Shown here in pieces: positions 26,627 to 35,741 of a stretch of DNA of 64,000 nucleotides. The position numbers were made by a program, and so were the translations under genes. The DNA comes from Phaeospirillum sp. (GTDB taxonomy: Bacteria; Pseudomonadota; Alphaproteobacteria; Rhodospirillales; Magnetospirillaceae), in the NCBI GenBank assembly GCA_030824585.1, contig JAVBXM010000014.1:1-64000 (forward strand). Reading direction: 5' to 3'. Position 1 is the stretch's first letter; each line of letters opens with the position of its first letter. The notes under the pieces were generated by a model, which was not told where the DNA came from, made no database searches, and saw only the letters and a program-made list of their open reading frames with translations.

Positions 26627-27389
26627 GCTCGATCACCAGCCCGTCATGGGCCGGAATTACGTGCGGCGGAACAGCCCGCCGCACCGCCTCGTAATCGAGC
26701 CGGGAGCCCATGTGAGTGATATAAGTGCGCCTGGGCTTGACGCAATCGACCCATTCCAGCGCCTTGGCGATATGGGCATGGGTCTGGTGGGGATAATCCA
26801 CCAGGCAGCCGATGATCCAGGTATCGACGCCCTCCAGTGCCTTGAAGGATTCGGGCGGCAGATCGACCACGTCGGTGCTGTAGGCGATCTGGCCGAAGCG
26901 CAGGCCGAGCGTCCGGCAATAGCCGTGGTCCTGATCGAAGGGAATCACCTCGATGTCGCCGATGCGGAATGGCCCGTTGATCTCGTGGGCCTCCAGCAGC
27001 GGGCGATAGATGAACTCGCCCATCTCCTCCAGGGGCTCGAAGGCATAGGAAAAGCGGGTCCGGGCGGTCGCCAGCGTCCCGGCATCGCCCCACACCGGCA
27101 GCCACTTGCGGGTGACCCGGTTGACCTCGCGCAGATCGTCAATGCCATGCAGGTGGTCGGCGTGGTCGTGGGTGTAGATCACCGCGTCCACGCTGCGCAC
27201 CCCTGCCGCCAGCATCTGGTCGCGCAGATCGGGCGAGGTGTCCACCAGGATGCGGGTCGCCCCCTCCTCCACCAGGATGGAGGATCGCAGGCGGCGGTTG
27301 CGCGGATTGGCGGGATCACAGGCCCCCCATCCCCCGGAGATGGTCGGAACGCCGGCGGCGCCGCCACACCCGAGGAAGGTGACCTTCAT
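26619..27389 (-). CDS. MBL-fold metallohydrolase (PhnP-like)
   Basis: A 256-residue metallo-beta-lactamase-fold hydrolase. It begins [33 protein letters not shown], typical of PhnP-type phosphodiesterases, with the metal motif [11 protein letters not shown] near residue 80, [17 protein letters not shown] further on, and C-terminal [13 protein letters not shown]. PhnP itself cleaves cyclic phosphodiesters in phosphonate degradation, but no phn gene is nearby. The alphaproteobacterial tatD-MBL pairing is common and the true substrate is unknown. The start overlaps tatD by ATGA. Confidence 0.9.
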   Translation of the reverse strand: MKVTFLGCGGAAGVPTISGGWGACDPANPRNRRLRSSILVEEGATRILVDTSPDLRDQMLAAGVRSVDAVIYTHDHADHLHGIDDLREVNRVTRKWLPVWGDAGTLATARTRFSYAFEPLEEMGEFIYRPLLEAHEINGPFRIGDIEVIPFDQDHGYCRTLGLRFGQIAYSTDVVDLPPESFKALEGVDTWIIGCLVDYPHQTHAHIAKALEWVDCVKPRRTYITHMGSRLDYEAVRRAVPPHVIPAHDGLVIEHG

Positions 27390-28165
27390 GGCCGCGCCAC
27401 TTTGGTGAACAGGCGGTGGAAATTGTCGGTGGTGGCGGCTTCCACCTCGGCCATGGTCAGGCCCTTGACCTCGGCCAGCCGGGCGGCGGTATGGGCCACG
27501 TAGGCGGGTTCGTTGCGCTTGCCGCGATAAGGGATCGGCGCCAGATAGGGGGCGTCGGTCTCCACCAGCAGGCGGTCCAGCGGCACGCCGGCCAGGGTAT
27601 CGCGCAAGATGTCGGCGGTCTTGAAGGTCATGATGCCCGACGCCGAGATGAACAGGCCCAATTTCACAGCCTTTTCAGCGAAGTCGGGGCCGGAGCTGAA
27701 GCAATGGACCAGCCCGGTGAAGGCCCCCTTCCCCATCTCCTCGGCCAGGATCGCCCCGGTATCGTCGTCGGCATCGCGGGTGTGGACGATCACCGGCAAA
27801 CCCGTGCGCCGCGCGGCTTCGATATGGATACGGAACGAATCCCGCTGCCGGTCGCGCGGGCTCTTGTCGTAGTAATAGTCCAGGCCGGTCTCGCCCAATG
27901 CCACCACCTTGGGGTGCTCGGCGAGGCGCAGCAGGGTATCGAGATCGGCATAGGGCGCCACGCCCGCCTCGTGCGGATGGATGCCGACACTGGCCCAGAC
28001 GTTGTCGAAGCGCTCGGCCACCTTGACCACCTGGTCATAGCGGGTGATGTGGGTGCCGATGGTCAGCAACACCCCTACTCCCGCCGCCCGGGCGCGGCCG
28101 ACCACGCCGTCGAGATCGTCGGCGAAGTCGGGAAAGTCCAGATGGCAGTGACTGTCGACCAGCAT
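27386..28165 (-). CDS. tatD: TatD family metal-dependent DNase
   Basis: A 259-residue TIM-barrel hydrolase: MLVDSHCHLDFPDF (HxH metal ligands), ALGETGLDYYYDKSPRDRQ with the metal Glu, VIVHTRDADDD, VHCFSSGP, and ETDAPYLAPIPYRGKRNEPAYV. TatD proteins are Mg2+-dependent 3'-5' exonucleases on DNA, also linked to editing of mischarged tRNA products. The gene begins one base after the end of metG, so the pair is surely cotranscribed. It is a cytoplasmic enzyme of normal length. Confidence 0.93.
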   Translation of the reverse strand: MLVDSHCHLDFPDFADDLDGVVGRARAAGVGVLLTIGTHITRYDQVVKVAERFDNVWASVGIHPHEAGVAPYADLDTLLRLAEHPKVVALGETGLDYYYDKSPRDRQRDSFRIHIEAARRTGLPVIVHTRDADDDTGAILAEEMGKGAFTGLVHCFSSGPDFAEKAVKLGLFISASGIMTFKTADILRDTLAGVPLDRLLVETDAPYLAPIPYRGKRNEPAYVAHTAARLAEVKGLTMAEVEAATTDNFHRLFTKVARP

Positions 28166-29716
28166 CTAGGCGGAGGCCTCTTCCACATAGCGCGGGAACA
28201 CGCCCTGGGGCGCCGGCAGGGCGAGTCCCGCCTTCAGTGCGTGGTTGGGGCCGAAGAAGGCGAAGCTGCGCTCGCCCTCGGGCACCACGAGCTGGTCGAG
28301 GATACGGGCGGAGGCCGCCGGCATGAACGGCTGGGTCAGCAAGGCCAGCGAGCGGATGGTCTCGGCCAGCACCCACAGCACCGTGCCCATGCGGGCGGGA
28401 TCGGTCTTCTTCAGCGCCCAGGGCGCCTGCTTGTCCACATAGGCATTGGCGGCGCGAATCACCACCCAGATGGCCTCGAGGGCCTCGTGATAGAGCTGGC
28501 GGTCCATGGCATCCCTGACCTTGGCCAGCATGCCGTAGGCGGCGCCCAGCATGTCCTTGTCGTCGCCGGCATCGGGCGAATGCTCGGGCGTCTGGCCGCC
28601 GCAATTCTTGCCGATCATGGACAGCGAGCGCTGGACCAAATTGCCGTAATCGTTGGCCAGTTCGCTGTTCATGCGGCCCATCATGGCGCGCCGGGAGAAA
28701 TCGCCGTCATTGCCGAACGGCACCTCGCGCAGCAGGAAATAGCGTACCTGATCCAGGCCGTAGGTCTCGATCAGCTCCAGCGGATCGATGACGTTGCCCA
28801 CCGACTTGGAGATCTTCTGGCCCTCGTTGGTCCACCAGCCGTGGGCGAAGACCCGCCTGGGCGGGGCCAGGTCGGCGGCCATCAGGAAGGCCGGCCAGTA
28901 GACGGCATGGAAGCGGACGATGTCCTTGCCCACCATGTGGATGGAATTGGGCCAATAGCGGGCGAATTCGCCGGAAATGTCGGGATAGCCCAGGGCGGTG
29001 ATGTAGTTGGTCAGCGCGTCCAGCCAGACATACATGATGTGGGCGTCGTCGCCGGGCACGGGAATGCCCCACTTGAAGCTGGTGCGCGATACGGAAAGGT
29101 CCTGCAGCCCGCCCTTCACGAAGCTCATCACCTCGTTGCGGCGGGACTGGGGCGCCACGCAATCGGGGTTGTCCTCGTACCACTGGAGCAGGCGGTCCTG
29201 GAACGCCGACAGGCGGAAGAAGTAGCTGGGCTCCTTCACCCATTCGACCGGGGCGCCGGTGGGGGCCAACTTGGCGCCACCCTCGCCCTTGACCAGTTCG
29301 TCCTCGGCGTAGAAGGCTTCGTCGCGCACCGAGTACCAGCCCTCATAGGCGCCGAGATAGATGTCGCCCTTGGCCACCAGCTTGTCCCACAGCGCCTGGC
29401 AGGCGACCTTGTGGCGGGTCTCGGTGGTGCGGATGAAGTCGTCGTTGGTGCAGCCCAGGATCTTGGCCAGATCGCGGAAATTGGCCGAATTCTGGTCGGC
29501 CAGGGCCTGGGGCGTCACGCCGAAGGCCTCGGCCGACTTCTCCACCTTCTGGCCGTGTTCGTCGGTGCCGGTCAGGAACTTGACGTCGAAGCCGTCCAGG
29601 CGCTTGAAGCGCGCCAGCACATCGCAGGCCAGGGTGGTGTAGGCATGGCCGATATGGGGCTTGTCGTTGACGTAGTAGATCGGCGTGGTGACGTAGAAGG
29701 TCCCGGCCCCATTCAT
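28166..29716 (-). CDS. metG: Methionyl-tRNA synthetase
   Basis: A 516-residue class I synthetase. It starts YVTTPIYYVNDKPHIGHAYTTLACDVLAR (HIGH motif), has FLTGTDEHGQK, and carries GQKISKSVGNVIDP as the KMSKS equivalent, followed by a helical anticodon-binding domain. The short connective peptide and the absence of a C-terminal dimerisation (EMAP-like) domain place it in the MetG2/short type usual in alphaproteobacteria. It charges tRNA-Met for both initiation and elongation. Gene order holB-metG-tatD is conserved in the class. Confidence 0.96.
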   Translation of the reverse strand: MNGAGTFYVTTPIYYVNDKPHIGHAYTTLACDVLARFKRLDGFDVKFLTGTDEHGQKVEKSAEAFGVTPQALADQNSANFRDLAKILGCTNDDFIRTTETRHKVACQALWDKLVAKGDIYLGAYEGWYSVRDEAFYAEDELVKGEGGAKLAPTGAPVEWVKEPSYFFRLSAFQDRLLQWYEDNPDCVAPQSRRNEVMSFVKGGLQDLSVSRTSFKWGIPVPGDDAHIMYVWLDALTNYITALGYPDISGEFARYWPNSIHMVGKDIVRFHAVYWPAFLMAADLAPPRRVFAHGWWTNEGQKISKSVGNVIDPLELIETYGLDQVRYFLLREVPFGNDGDFSRRAMMGRMNSELANDYGNLVQRSLSMIGKNCGGQTPEHSPDAGDDKDMLGAAYGMLAKVRDAMDRQLYHEALEAIWVVIRAANAYVDKQAPWALKKTDPARMGTVLWVLAETIRSLALLTQPFMPAASARILDQLVVPEGERSFAFFGPNHALKAGLALPAPQGVFPRYVEEASA

Positions 29717-29748
29717 GGGAATGCTCCGCTAAAACAAGAAGTTACCCA

Positions 29749-30840
29749 TTATCGCGAACCCTGGCGGGCGAGGCGCTCGACCGCCATGAAGGCGCCGAGA
29801 ACGGCCTGCTTGCGGTCGAGATGGACCGCTTCGGTGCGGGCGAACAGGGTGGTGATCTTTTCCCACACCTCCAGCCAATGTTCAAGGCTGGCCGCCGCCA
29901 GCAGGCGCTCCATCAGGGCGCCCTCGCCCGCCACCACCTCGGCCATGCCGTGGCCCTTGCGCCCACCCGCGCGGATCAGGCGGGCCAGCCACCAGCCCAG
30001 CAATTCGGTAACGGTGCGGAACGACCCGTCGTTCTCGGGTCTGGCCACCTTGTCGCCGAAGGCGTGCAGGGCCGGCACGTCCAGACGCGGCAGGCCCTGC
30101 AGCAGGTCGAGCAATTCGCGATAGAGGTCCAGCCCCCCCTCGTCGGCCAGGGCCAGGGCCTTGCCGATGCTGCCTTCGCCCAGCCGGGCCAGGGCGGCCA
30201 CCTCCGTCGGCCCCAATTCGGGCCGCTGGCGGTTCAGCAGATCGGTCACCACATCCTCGCTCAGCGGCTGAAGCATCAGGCGGCGGCAGCGCGAGCGGAT
30301 GGTGGGCAGCAGGCGGCCCGGCGAATGGGATATCAGCAACATCAAGGCGTTGCGCGGTGGTTCTTCCAGAACCTTCAGCACCGCGTTGGCGGCGTTGCGG
30401 TTCATTTCGTCGGCGGAATCGATGATCACCACCCGCCAGCCGCCCTCGGCCGGGGTCAGCGACATGAAGTGGCCGATGCCGCGCACGTCCTCGACCACGA
30501 TTTCGGAACGTAGCTTGCTTTTCTTGTCGTCGGCCCAGCCGCGCTCTACCGTCTCGAGATCGGCGTGGCCCTGGGAGGCGATGCGGCGGAATACCGGATG
30601 GTCGGGGCGGATTTCCAGGTTGGCGGGCGCGTCGCCGAACAGCCCGCCCCCCTCGCCGCCCCCGGCCAGCACGAAGCGGGCGAAACGATAGGCGAGCGTC
30701 GCCTTGCCGATGCCCTTGGGGCCGCACAGCAGCCAGGCATGGGCCAGGCGCCCCGAGTTCCAGGCGTCCAGCAGCGCCGTCTCGGCAGCCCCGTGGCCGA
30801 ATAGCTCGGAGGTTTCGCGGGGATGGGGGGAGTCGGTCAT
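29749..30840 (-). CDS. holB: DNA polymerase III delta prime subunit
   Basis: A 363-residue clamp-loader subunit, started at the ATG of MTDSPHPRETSELFG; a longer in-frame reading would run through the upstream palindromic repeat and is not credible. AAA+ features: ELFGHGAAETALLDAW, LAHAWLLCGPKGIGKATLAYR (P-loop), VVIIDSADEMNRNAANAVLKVLEEPP, and LMLLISHSPGRLLPTIRSRC (SRC motif). The zinc-finger cysteines of other delta prime proteins are absent, as is frequent in this class. It works in the replisome to load the beta clamp. It lies between tmk and metG. Confidence 0.93.
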   Translation of the reverse strand: MTDSPHPRETSELFGHGAAETALLDAWNSGRLAHAWLLCGPKGIGKATLAYRFARFVLAGGGEGGGLFGDAPANLEIRPDHPVFRRIASQGHADLETVERGWADDKKSKLRSEIVVEDVRGIGHFMSLTPAEGGWRVVIIDSADEMNRNAANAVLKVLEEPPRNALMLLISHSPGRLLPTIRSRCRRLMLQPLSEDVVTDLLNRQRPELGPTEVAALARLGEGSIGKALALADEGGLDLYRELLDLLQGLPRLDVPALHAFGDKVARPENDGSFRTVTELLGWWLARLIRAGGRKGHGMAEVVAGEGALMERLLAAASLEHWLEVWEKITTLFARTEAVHLDRKQAVLGAFMAVERLARQGSR

Positions 30841-30845
30841 GTGGT

Positions 30846-30911
30846 ATGCGGGCGAGACGCCCGCGCTCCGAAATGGCGCTTTTCCCGGGAGCGCGGGCGT
30901 CTCGCCCGCAT
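30846..30911. repeat. Perfect 24-bp palindromic repeat (REP-like) between tmk and holB
   Basis: A 24-nt arm (30846-30869, ATGCGGGCGAGACGCCCGCG then CTCC) is matched perfectly in inverse by 30888-30911, with an 18-nt loop. It fills most of the 85-bp gap between tmk and holB. The sequence is of the interspersed REP type seen in GC-rich proteobacteria, and transcribed it would form a very stable hairpin that could attenuate or protect the operon mRNA. It contains no T-run, so it is not a standard terminator. Confidence 0.8.
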
Positions 30912-30925
30912 GAATCGCAAGCCGC

Positions 30926-31570
30926 TCATGGCACCGGCAGCCGTGCCCGCACGGTCGCCATGATGTCGCCGTGGACCTCGTCCGGGCCATGGGTGGCGTC
31001 GATGACGGCGCAGCGCACGGGGTTCGAGGCGGCGATCCCCAGGAAGCCCTGGCGCAGGCGCTGGTGGAATCCCAGGCCCATGCGCTCGTAGCGGTCCTCG
31101 GCCCCGCCGCGTGCTCCGGCCCGCTCCAAGCCCTTCTCCACCGGCAGGTCGAGGATCAGGGTGAGGTCGGGGGCGAAATGACCCACGGCGACCCGGTACA
31201 GGCTGGCGATGATTTCGGGGTCGAGGCCGTGGCCGAAGCCCTGGTAGGCCAGGGTGGAATCGGCGAAGCGGTCCGAGATCACCCAGGCGCCGCGCTCCAG
31301 GGCCGGCCACACCGTCTTGACCAGATGGTCGCGCCGCGCCGCGAAGTGGAGCAGCGCCTCGGTCACCCCGTCCCAGCGGGCGGTGTCGCCTTCCACCAGC
31401 AGGGCGCGGATGGCCTCGGCTCCGACCGAGCCGCCGGGTTCGCGGGTGGTGACGACCATCAGCCCCTCATCGCGCAGGCTGTCGGCCAGCAGCCGTACCT
31501 GCGTCGATTTGCCCGCCCCCTCGCCGCCCTCGAAGGTGATGAAGCGTCCACGGGGTGGGGCGGCTGCCAT
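30926..31570 (-). CDS. tmk: Thymidylate kinase
   Basis: A 214-residue dTMP kinase. The P-loop is ITFEGGEGAGKSTQVRLLADSL, followed by VVTTREPGGSVGAEAIR (DR/E-P-G motif), VISDRFADSTLAYQGFGHGLD, and LILDLPVEKGLERAGARGG as the lid region with arginines. It phosphorylates dTMP to dTDP for DNA synthesis. It begins 3 bp after the D,D-carboxypeptidase gene, and the tmk-holB order is widely conserved. Confidence 0.95.
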   Translation of the reverse strand: MAAAPPRGRFITFEGGEGAGKSTQVRLLADSLRDEGLMVVTTREPGGSVGAEAIRALLVEGDTARWDGVTEALLHFAARRDHLVKTVWPALERGAWVISDRFADSTLAYQGFGHGLDPEIIASLYRVAVGHFAPDLTLILDLPVEKGLERAGARGGAEDRYERMGLGFHQRLRQGFLGIAASNPVRCAVIDATHGPDEVHGDIMATVRARLPVP

Positions 31571-31573
31571 GGC

Positions 31574-32731
31574 TTAGCCCTTCTTGCCCCAGAGGATGCG
31601 CTTGAAGGCGGTGGACATGCGGCCGGTGAAGCCCAGCTTCTCCACGTCGGCGCCGGCCACCATGGGCACCTCGACCGGCACCATGCCCGGGGCGGTGACC
31701 ACGATCTTGCCCACTTCCTGGCCGGCCTTGACCGGCGCGGCGATGGGGCCGTTATAGACGGTGGTGACCTTCATCTCGGGGCGGTTGCGCCGCTGCATGG
31801 TGACCTCGATGCCGGACTTGACGAGCAGCGGCACGGTCTCGGCCTGGCCCAGCCAGACCTCGGCGTCGGGGATCACCTCCTCGCCCGCCTTGAACAGGGC
31901 GTAGGTCTCCCACTCACGGAAGGCCCATTCGGTCAGGCGTCGCGATTCCTCGGCCCGCTCCTTCATGGAGCTCATGCCGTTCAGCACCATGATGATGCGG
32001 CGGTTGCCCCGCTTGATGGACGCGGTCAGGCCATAGCCGGCGGCCTCGGTATGGCCGGTCTTCAGGCCGTCGGCGCCCGGGGTGTTGTAGAGCAGCGGAT
32101 TGCGGTTGCCCTGCTTGATGCCGTTGAAGACGAACTCCATCTGGCTGAACAGCGGGTAGTATTCCGGGAAATCGCCGATCAGGTGGCGCGACAGCACGGA
32201 AAGGTCGCGGGCCGTCATCAGATGGCCCGGTTCCGGCCAGCCGCTGGCGTTCTTGAAGGTGCTCCTGGTCAGGCCGATCTGGCGGGCCTTGCGGGTTTCC
32301 TCCTCGGCGAAGGCTTCTTCCGAGCCGGAATAGGCCTCGGCCAGCACCGAACAGGCGTCGTTGCCCGACTGGATCACCACGCCCTTCAGCAATTCCTCGA
32401 CGGTAGCCGTGGAATTGACGGGAAGGAACATCAGCGATCCCTCGGACTTGTAGTGCCGCTTCCAGGCGGTTTCGCTGACCGGCAGGCGGTCGCTGGGCTT
32501 CCAGGCGCCACTCTTGAGCTTGTCGAAGACCATGTAGACGGTCATCAGCTTGCTCATGGAGCTGGGGACCATCAGCTCGTCGGCGTTCTTCTCCATCAAC
32601 ACCTGGCCGCTGGCGTGATCGATGATGATGGCCTGCTTGGCGGCGGTCTCGATGGACTGGGCCCCGGCCGCACCCGACAGGACCGGAATCAAGAGGGCCG
32701 CGACCAGCGAACGGCGAAGGAGAGCGAGCAT
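31574..32731 (-). CDS. dacC: D-alanyl-D-alanine carboxypeptidase (PBP5/6 type)
   Basis: A 385-residue periplasmic serine peptidase with an N-terminal signal peptide (SLVAALLIPVLSGAAGAQS). Active-site motifs are SSMSKLMTVY (S-x-x-K), QSGNDACSVLAEAYSG (SGN), and GLKTGHTEAAGYG (KTG). A beta-rich C-terminal domain (VTMQRRNRPEMKVTTVYNG) precedes a short amphipathic end that usually anchors the protein to the membrane. It trims the terminal D-Ala of peptidoglycan pentapeptides. It lies 19 bp downstream of rlpA, both being cell-wall genes. Confidence 0.93.
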   Translation of the reverse strand: MLALLRRSLVAALLIPVLSGAAGAQSIETAAKQAIIIDHASGQVLMEKNADELMVPSSMSKLMTVYMVFDKLKSGAWKPSDRLPVSETAWKRHYKSEGSLMFLPVNSTATVEELLKGVVIQSGNDACSVLAEAYSGSEEAFAEEETRKARQIGLTRSTFKNASGWPEPGHLMTARDLSVLSRHLIGDFPEYYPLFSQMEFVFNGIKQGNRNPLLYNTPGADGLKTGHTEAAGYGLTASIKRGNRRIIMVLNGMSSMKERAEESRRLTEWAFREWETYALFKAGEEVIPDAEVWLGQAETVPLLVKSGIEVTMQRRNRPEMKVTTVYNGPIAAPVKAGQEVGKIVVTAPGMVPVEVPMVAGADVEKLGFTGRMSTAFKRILWGKKG

Positions 32732-32750
32732 TACATCGGCCTATCTGTTG

Positions 32751-33722
32751 TTAATCGACGACCACGCGGGCGTCCTGCGCCCCCGCGGCGACCACGGAAT
32801 CGAGGATGCGGTCGGCTTCCTCGACGCTGGTCATGGGGCCCAGGCGGACCCGGAACAGGGTCTTGCCCTGGACCTGAACCTGCTGCAACTGGGCCTTGCC
32901 CACCCGCGCCAGGCGCGCCGCCATACGGTTGGCGTTGTCGTGGCGGCCGTAGGAGCCGGCCTGGACATAGATGGAGGTGGGGCGCACCGGCACGGTTTTC
33001 ACCTCCTGGGCGGCGATTTCGCGGTCCACCGCCTCGGCGGTCATGCCGCGCTGCTGGGGCTGGACGGACGAGGCGATGGTGACGTTGCCGTTGTCGCCGT
33101 TCTTGACGCCGGGAGGCGGCGGCAGGGATTCGGCCTGCACCGAGCCGCGCGGCGCCGCGCTGGCCACCTTGGGCTCGTTGCCGGTGGCATCGGGCTTGAG
33201 CTTGCCGGCCAGGACGCGGCTTTCCTCGGTCAGGATCTGGACGCGGACCTTGGCGGTCCCCTTGCCCTCCATGCCCAGCAACTGCGCCGATTTGCGCGAC
33301 AGGTCGAGGATGCGGCCATTGACGAAGGGACCGCGGTCGTTGACGCGCACGATGATCGAACGGCCGTTCTCCAGGTTGGTCACCCGGGCGATGGACGGCA
33401 TCTGCAGCGTCTTGTGGGCGGCGGTGACGGCGTTCTGGTCGAAGGTCTCGCCGTTGGCGGTCAGCTTGGCGTGAAAGTCGGGGCCGTACCAGGACGCGAT
33501 GCCCGTCTCGTCATAGGCGAAGTCTTCCTGGGGATAGTACCAGACGCCCGCCACCTGATAGGGCTTGCCCACCTTGTAGTTGGTGGCGGCCGAGGACGAG
33601 GGCGGCGGCGGGGTGTCGCCGCCCACCGACTTGGCCACGTGGCCGAACAGGTTCATCTCGGCGCAGCCCGTGAGAATGGTTCCGGACAGCAGCAGCACCG
33701 CCAAGCGCGTCTTCCGCGACAT
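32751..33722 (-). CDS. rlpA: Septal-ring lytic transglycosylase RlpA family lipoprotein
   Basis: A 323-residue lipoprotein: the signal and lipobox are LSGTILTGC near residue 20. The double-psi beta-barrel domain covers about 80-180 (ASWYGPDFHAKLTANGE, VTNLENGRSIIVRVNDRGPF, RILDLSRKSAQLLGM), with the catalytic Asp in NDRGP. A low-complexity linker leads to a C-terminal SPOR domain (TSIYVQAGSYGRHDNANRMAARL...TLFRVRLGPM). SPOR binds denuded septal glycan strands, and RlpA cleaves them during daughter-cell separation. The gene order with dacC and an MltB-like gene forms a cell-wall group. Confidence 0.93.
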   Translation of the reverse strand: MSRKTRLAVLLLSGTILTGCAEMNLFGHVAKSVGGDTPPPPSSSAATNYKVGKPYQVAGVWYYPQEDFAYDETGIASWYGPDFHAKLTANGETFDQNAVTAAHKTLQMPSIARVTNLENGRSIIVRVNDRGPFVNGRILDLSRKSAQLLGMEGKGTAKVRVQILTEESRVLAGKLKPDATGNEPKVASAAPRGSVQAESLPPPPGVKNGDNGNVTIASSVQPQQRGMTAEAVDREIAAQEVKTVPVRPTSIYVQAGSYGRHDNANRMAARLARVGKAQLQQVQVQGKTLFRVRLGPMTSVEEADRILDSVVAAGAQDARVVVD

Positions 33723-33762
33723 CTAGTCCCCTCCCCGCAGGCTCGGCCAAAGATATGGTAGT

Positions 33763-34788
33763 CTACTTGCCACCGATGCGGTCCGCAAGATGCCCTGCCG
33801 CCAGGGCGAAGAAGGTCGAGCGGTTCCACTTCATGATGGTGCGGAAATTGTCGTAGACCAGGAAGGCCGGGCCCTTGTTGCCCTCGGCCAGCACGATGGA
33901 GGCCGTGATGTCGCGGGCCGGCAACGCCTTGCCGTCGGCGGCCTTGACGCCCAGGGCCGCCCATTCCTTCACCGTCTTGCGGGTGTCGGTGCCCAGCAGG
34001 GAGCGGGAGAAATCGGCGGGCAGCCTCACGGCCCGGCCCCAGGTCTGGTCGCCCTTCCAACCTTCCGACGACAGATAGTTGGCCGCCGAGGCCAGGGCGT
34101 CGGAGCGGTTGGTCCAGATGTTGCGCTTGCCGTCGCCGTCCCAGTCCACCGCGAATTTCAGGAAGGTCGACGGCATGAACTGGCACTGGCCCATGGCCCC
34201 GGCCCACGAACCGATCATGTTGGCGGGCTGGATGTGGCCCTGGTCGAGGATGGTCAGGGCGTTCATCAGCTCGGTGCGGAAATACTTGGAGCGCCGGCCG
34301 TCATAGGCCAGGGTCGCCAGGGACGACACCACCGACATGCCGCCGGTGTTCTTGCCGAAATTGGTCTCGATGCCCCACAGCGCCACCACGAAGCGGGGCT
34401 GCACGCCGTAGCGGCGCTCCACCTCGGCGAGCAGCGCCTTGTTCTCGGCCAGCTTGCGCCGTCCTTCCTCCACCCGGGCGGGCGTGACGATGCGGCCCAG
34501 ATATTCGTTGAAGGAAAGGGTGAATTCCGGCTGCTTGCGGTCCAGCTCGATCACCCGGTCGATATGGGTGACGTTGGCCAGGGCGGTATCCAGGGTCTGG
34601 GGCCGCAGCCCCTTTTCCAGGCCTTCGGCGCGCACGCCGGCCAGGAAAGCACTGAAGCCGCTGTCCGCCGTGGCGATCTGAGGGTCAGCCGGGACGGCCG
34701 GCTCCTCGGCCGAGGCGGCGCAGCCGCCCAGGGACAGGGCCGCCACGGCCAGTCCGGCCATCATCCAAGATTTCGTCGCCCAAGCCAT
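33763..34788 (-). CDS. Lytic murein transglycosylase (MltB-like)
   Basis: I start at ATG 34788 (MAWATKSWMMAGLAVAALSL, lipobox LSLGGC), giving 341 residues; an ATG nine codons upstream at 34815 is also possible. The Slt-type domain is clear: FVVALWGIETNFGKNTGG with the catalytic Glu, YFRTELMNALTIL, and SWAGAMGQCQFMPSTFLKFAVDWDGDGKRNIW. A C-terminal peptidoglycan-binding domain is missing, so this is the short form. It cuts glycan strands, forming 1,6-anhydro-muramic acid. It is the most upstream gene of the minus-strand group that runs down to nhaA. Confidence 0.9.
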   Translation of the reverse strand: MAWATKSWMMAGLAVAALSLGGCAASAEEPAVPADPQIATADSGFSAFLAGVRAEGLEKGLRPQTLDTALANVTHIDRVIELDRKQPEFTLSFNEYLGRIVTPARVEEGRRKLAENKALLAEVERRYGVQPRFVVALWGIETNFGKNTGGMSVVSSLATLAYDGRRSKYFRTELMNALTILDQGHIQPANMIGSWAGAMGQCQFMPSTFLKFAVDWDGDGKRNIWTNRSDALASAANYLSSEGWKGDQTWGRAVRLPADFSRSLLGTDTRKTVKEWAALGVKAADGKALPARDITASIVLAEGNKGPAFLVYDNFRTIMKWNRSTFFALAAGHLADRIGGK

Positions 34789-34853
34789 GCCGCAAACCCC
34801 AAATCTGGTAAGCATCCGGGTGTTGTGCCACACTTTAGCGGGGGACTGCAATC

Positions 34854-35654
34854 TCAAGGCTGCGGCAGCAGGGTGTCGGTCCAGCCCATCAGGCGATACA
34901 TCACCAGTCCCAGCCCCTCGTGAATCAGCGGCCCCAGCCCCGATATCCCCTTCAGGGGGGCGAAGCGCAGATCGGCCCACCAGGGCCGGGAAAGCCCGGA
35001 CGTGTAGTAATCGACGGGAATGGGAAGCACCGGCCAGCCGACCGCCCGGAAACAGCCCACGGCGCGCGGCATGTGTCCGGCCGAGGTGATCAGCAGCCAG
35101 GTCTCGCCGGGCTTGGGCTGCATGACCTCCTTGGTGAGGGTGGCGTTCTCGCGGGTATTGCGCGATTCCCGCTCGAAGACGATGCGGTCGGCGTCGAAGC
35201 CGATGTCGCGGTAGAAGGTCCGGGCGTAGTCCGCTTCGCGGAGCGTCTGGTCGAAGGGGTCGCCCGAACCGCCGCTGAACACCAACCGGGCCTCGGGGTA
35301 GCGTCCGGCCAGCGAAACCAGCGCGGTCATGCGGGTGGCGGCGCTGCCGACGATCACCTGCCCGCGCGCCGCGCTCAGGGCCGGGGAAATGGCGCCGCCC
35401 AGCACGATGATCCCATCGACTTTTTCCGGCAGGGGGTCGGGGGCGGCGAAACGCCCCTCCATCCAGCCCGTAACCCACCGGTCCACCGGCACGACGGCAA
35501 AGGCCACCACCGTCAGCAAGGTGGCGCCGAGCACCATCCGTCCGGCGCGCAGCCAGCGCCGCGACAGGGTCAGCAGCCAGCCGGCCAGCAGCAGCAGCAG
35601 GATCACGGTGGCCGGATCGGTGACGAAACCGAGCAGTTTGGACAGCAGGAACAT
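34854..35654 (-). CDS. YdcF/ElyC family (DUF218) membrane protein
   Basis: A 266-residue protein. Two N-terminal membrane helices (ATVILLLLLAGWLLTL and MVLGATLLTVVAFAVV) are followed by a DUF218 domain: VDGIIVLGGAI, EARLVFSGGSGDPF, ARTFYRDIGFDADRIVFERESRNTRENA, TWLLITSAGHMPRAVGCFRAVGW. The layout is that of ElyC, which affects envelope stability and lipid-carrier metabolism. The enzymatic reaction is not known with certainty. It stands alone, separated from neighbours by about 65-90 bp on each side. Confidence 0.85.
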   Translation of the reverse strand: MFLLSKLLGFVTDPATVILLLLLAGWLLTLSRRWLRAGRMVLGATLLTVVAFAVVPVDRWVTGWMEGRFAAPDPLPEKVDGIIVLGGAISPALSAARGQVIVGSAATRMTALVSLAGRYPEARLVFSGGSGDPFDQTLREADYARTFYRDIGFDADRIVFERESRNTRENATLTKEVMQPKPGETWLLITSAGHMPRAVGCFRAVGWPVLPIPVDYYTSGLSRPWWADLRFAPLKGISGLGPLIHEGLGLVMYRLMGWTDTLLPQP

Positions 35655-35741
35655 ACCGCCTACATGACACGGCCGGTACGCAGAGTCACTAGCCTTGTCG
35701 GGGAAGCGGGCGGCGCCGGCCGCCGCTTCCCCGACCGCACA

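Noticed and set aside
27416-30124. A 902-codon open frame on the plus strand
   Set aside because: It is the antisense shadow of tatD, metG and part of holB; its Gly/His/Gln/Ala-rich low-information sequence is typical of reverse-strand reading of GC-rich genes.
30971-33082. A 703-codon open frame on the plus strand
   Set aside because: It is antisense to tmk, dacC and the end of rlpA; no ribosome site and no recognisable domain.
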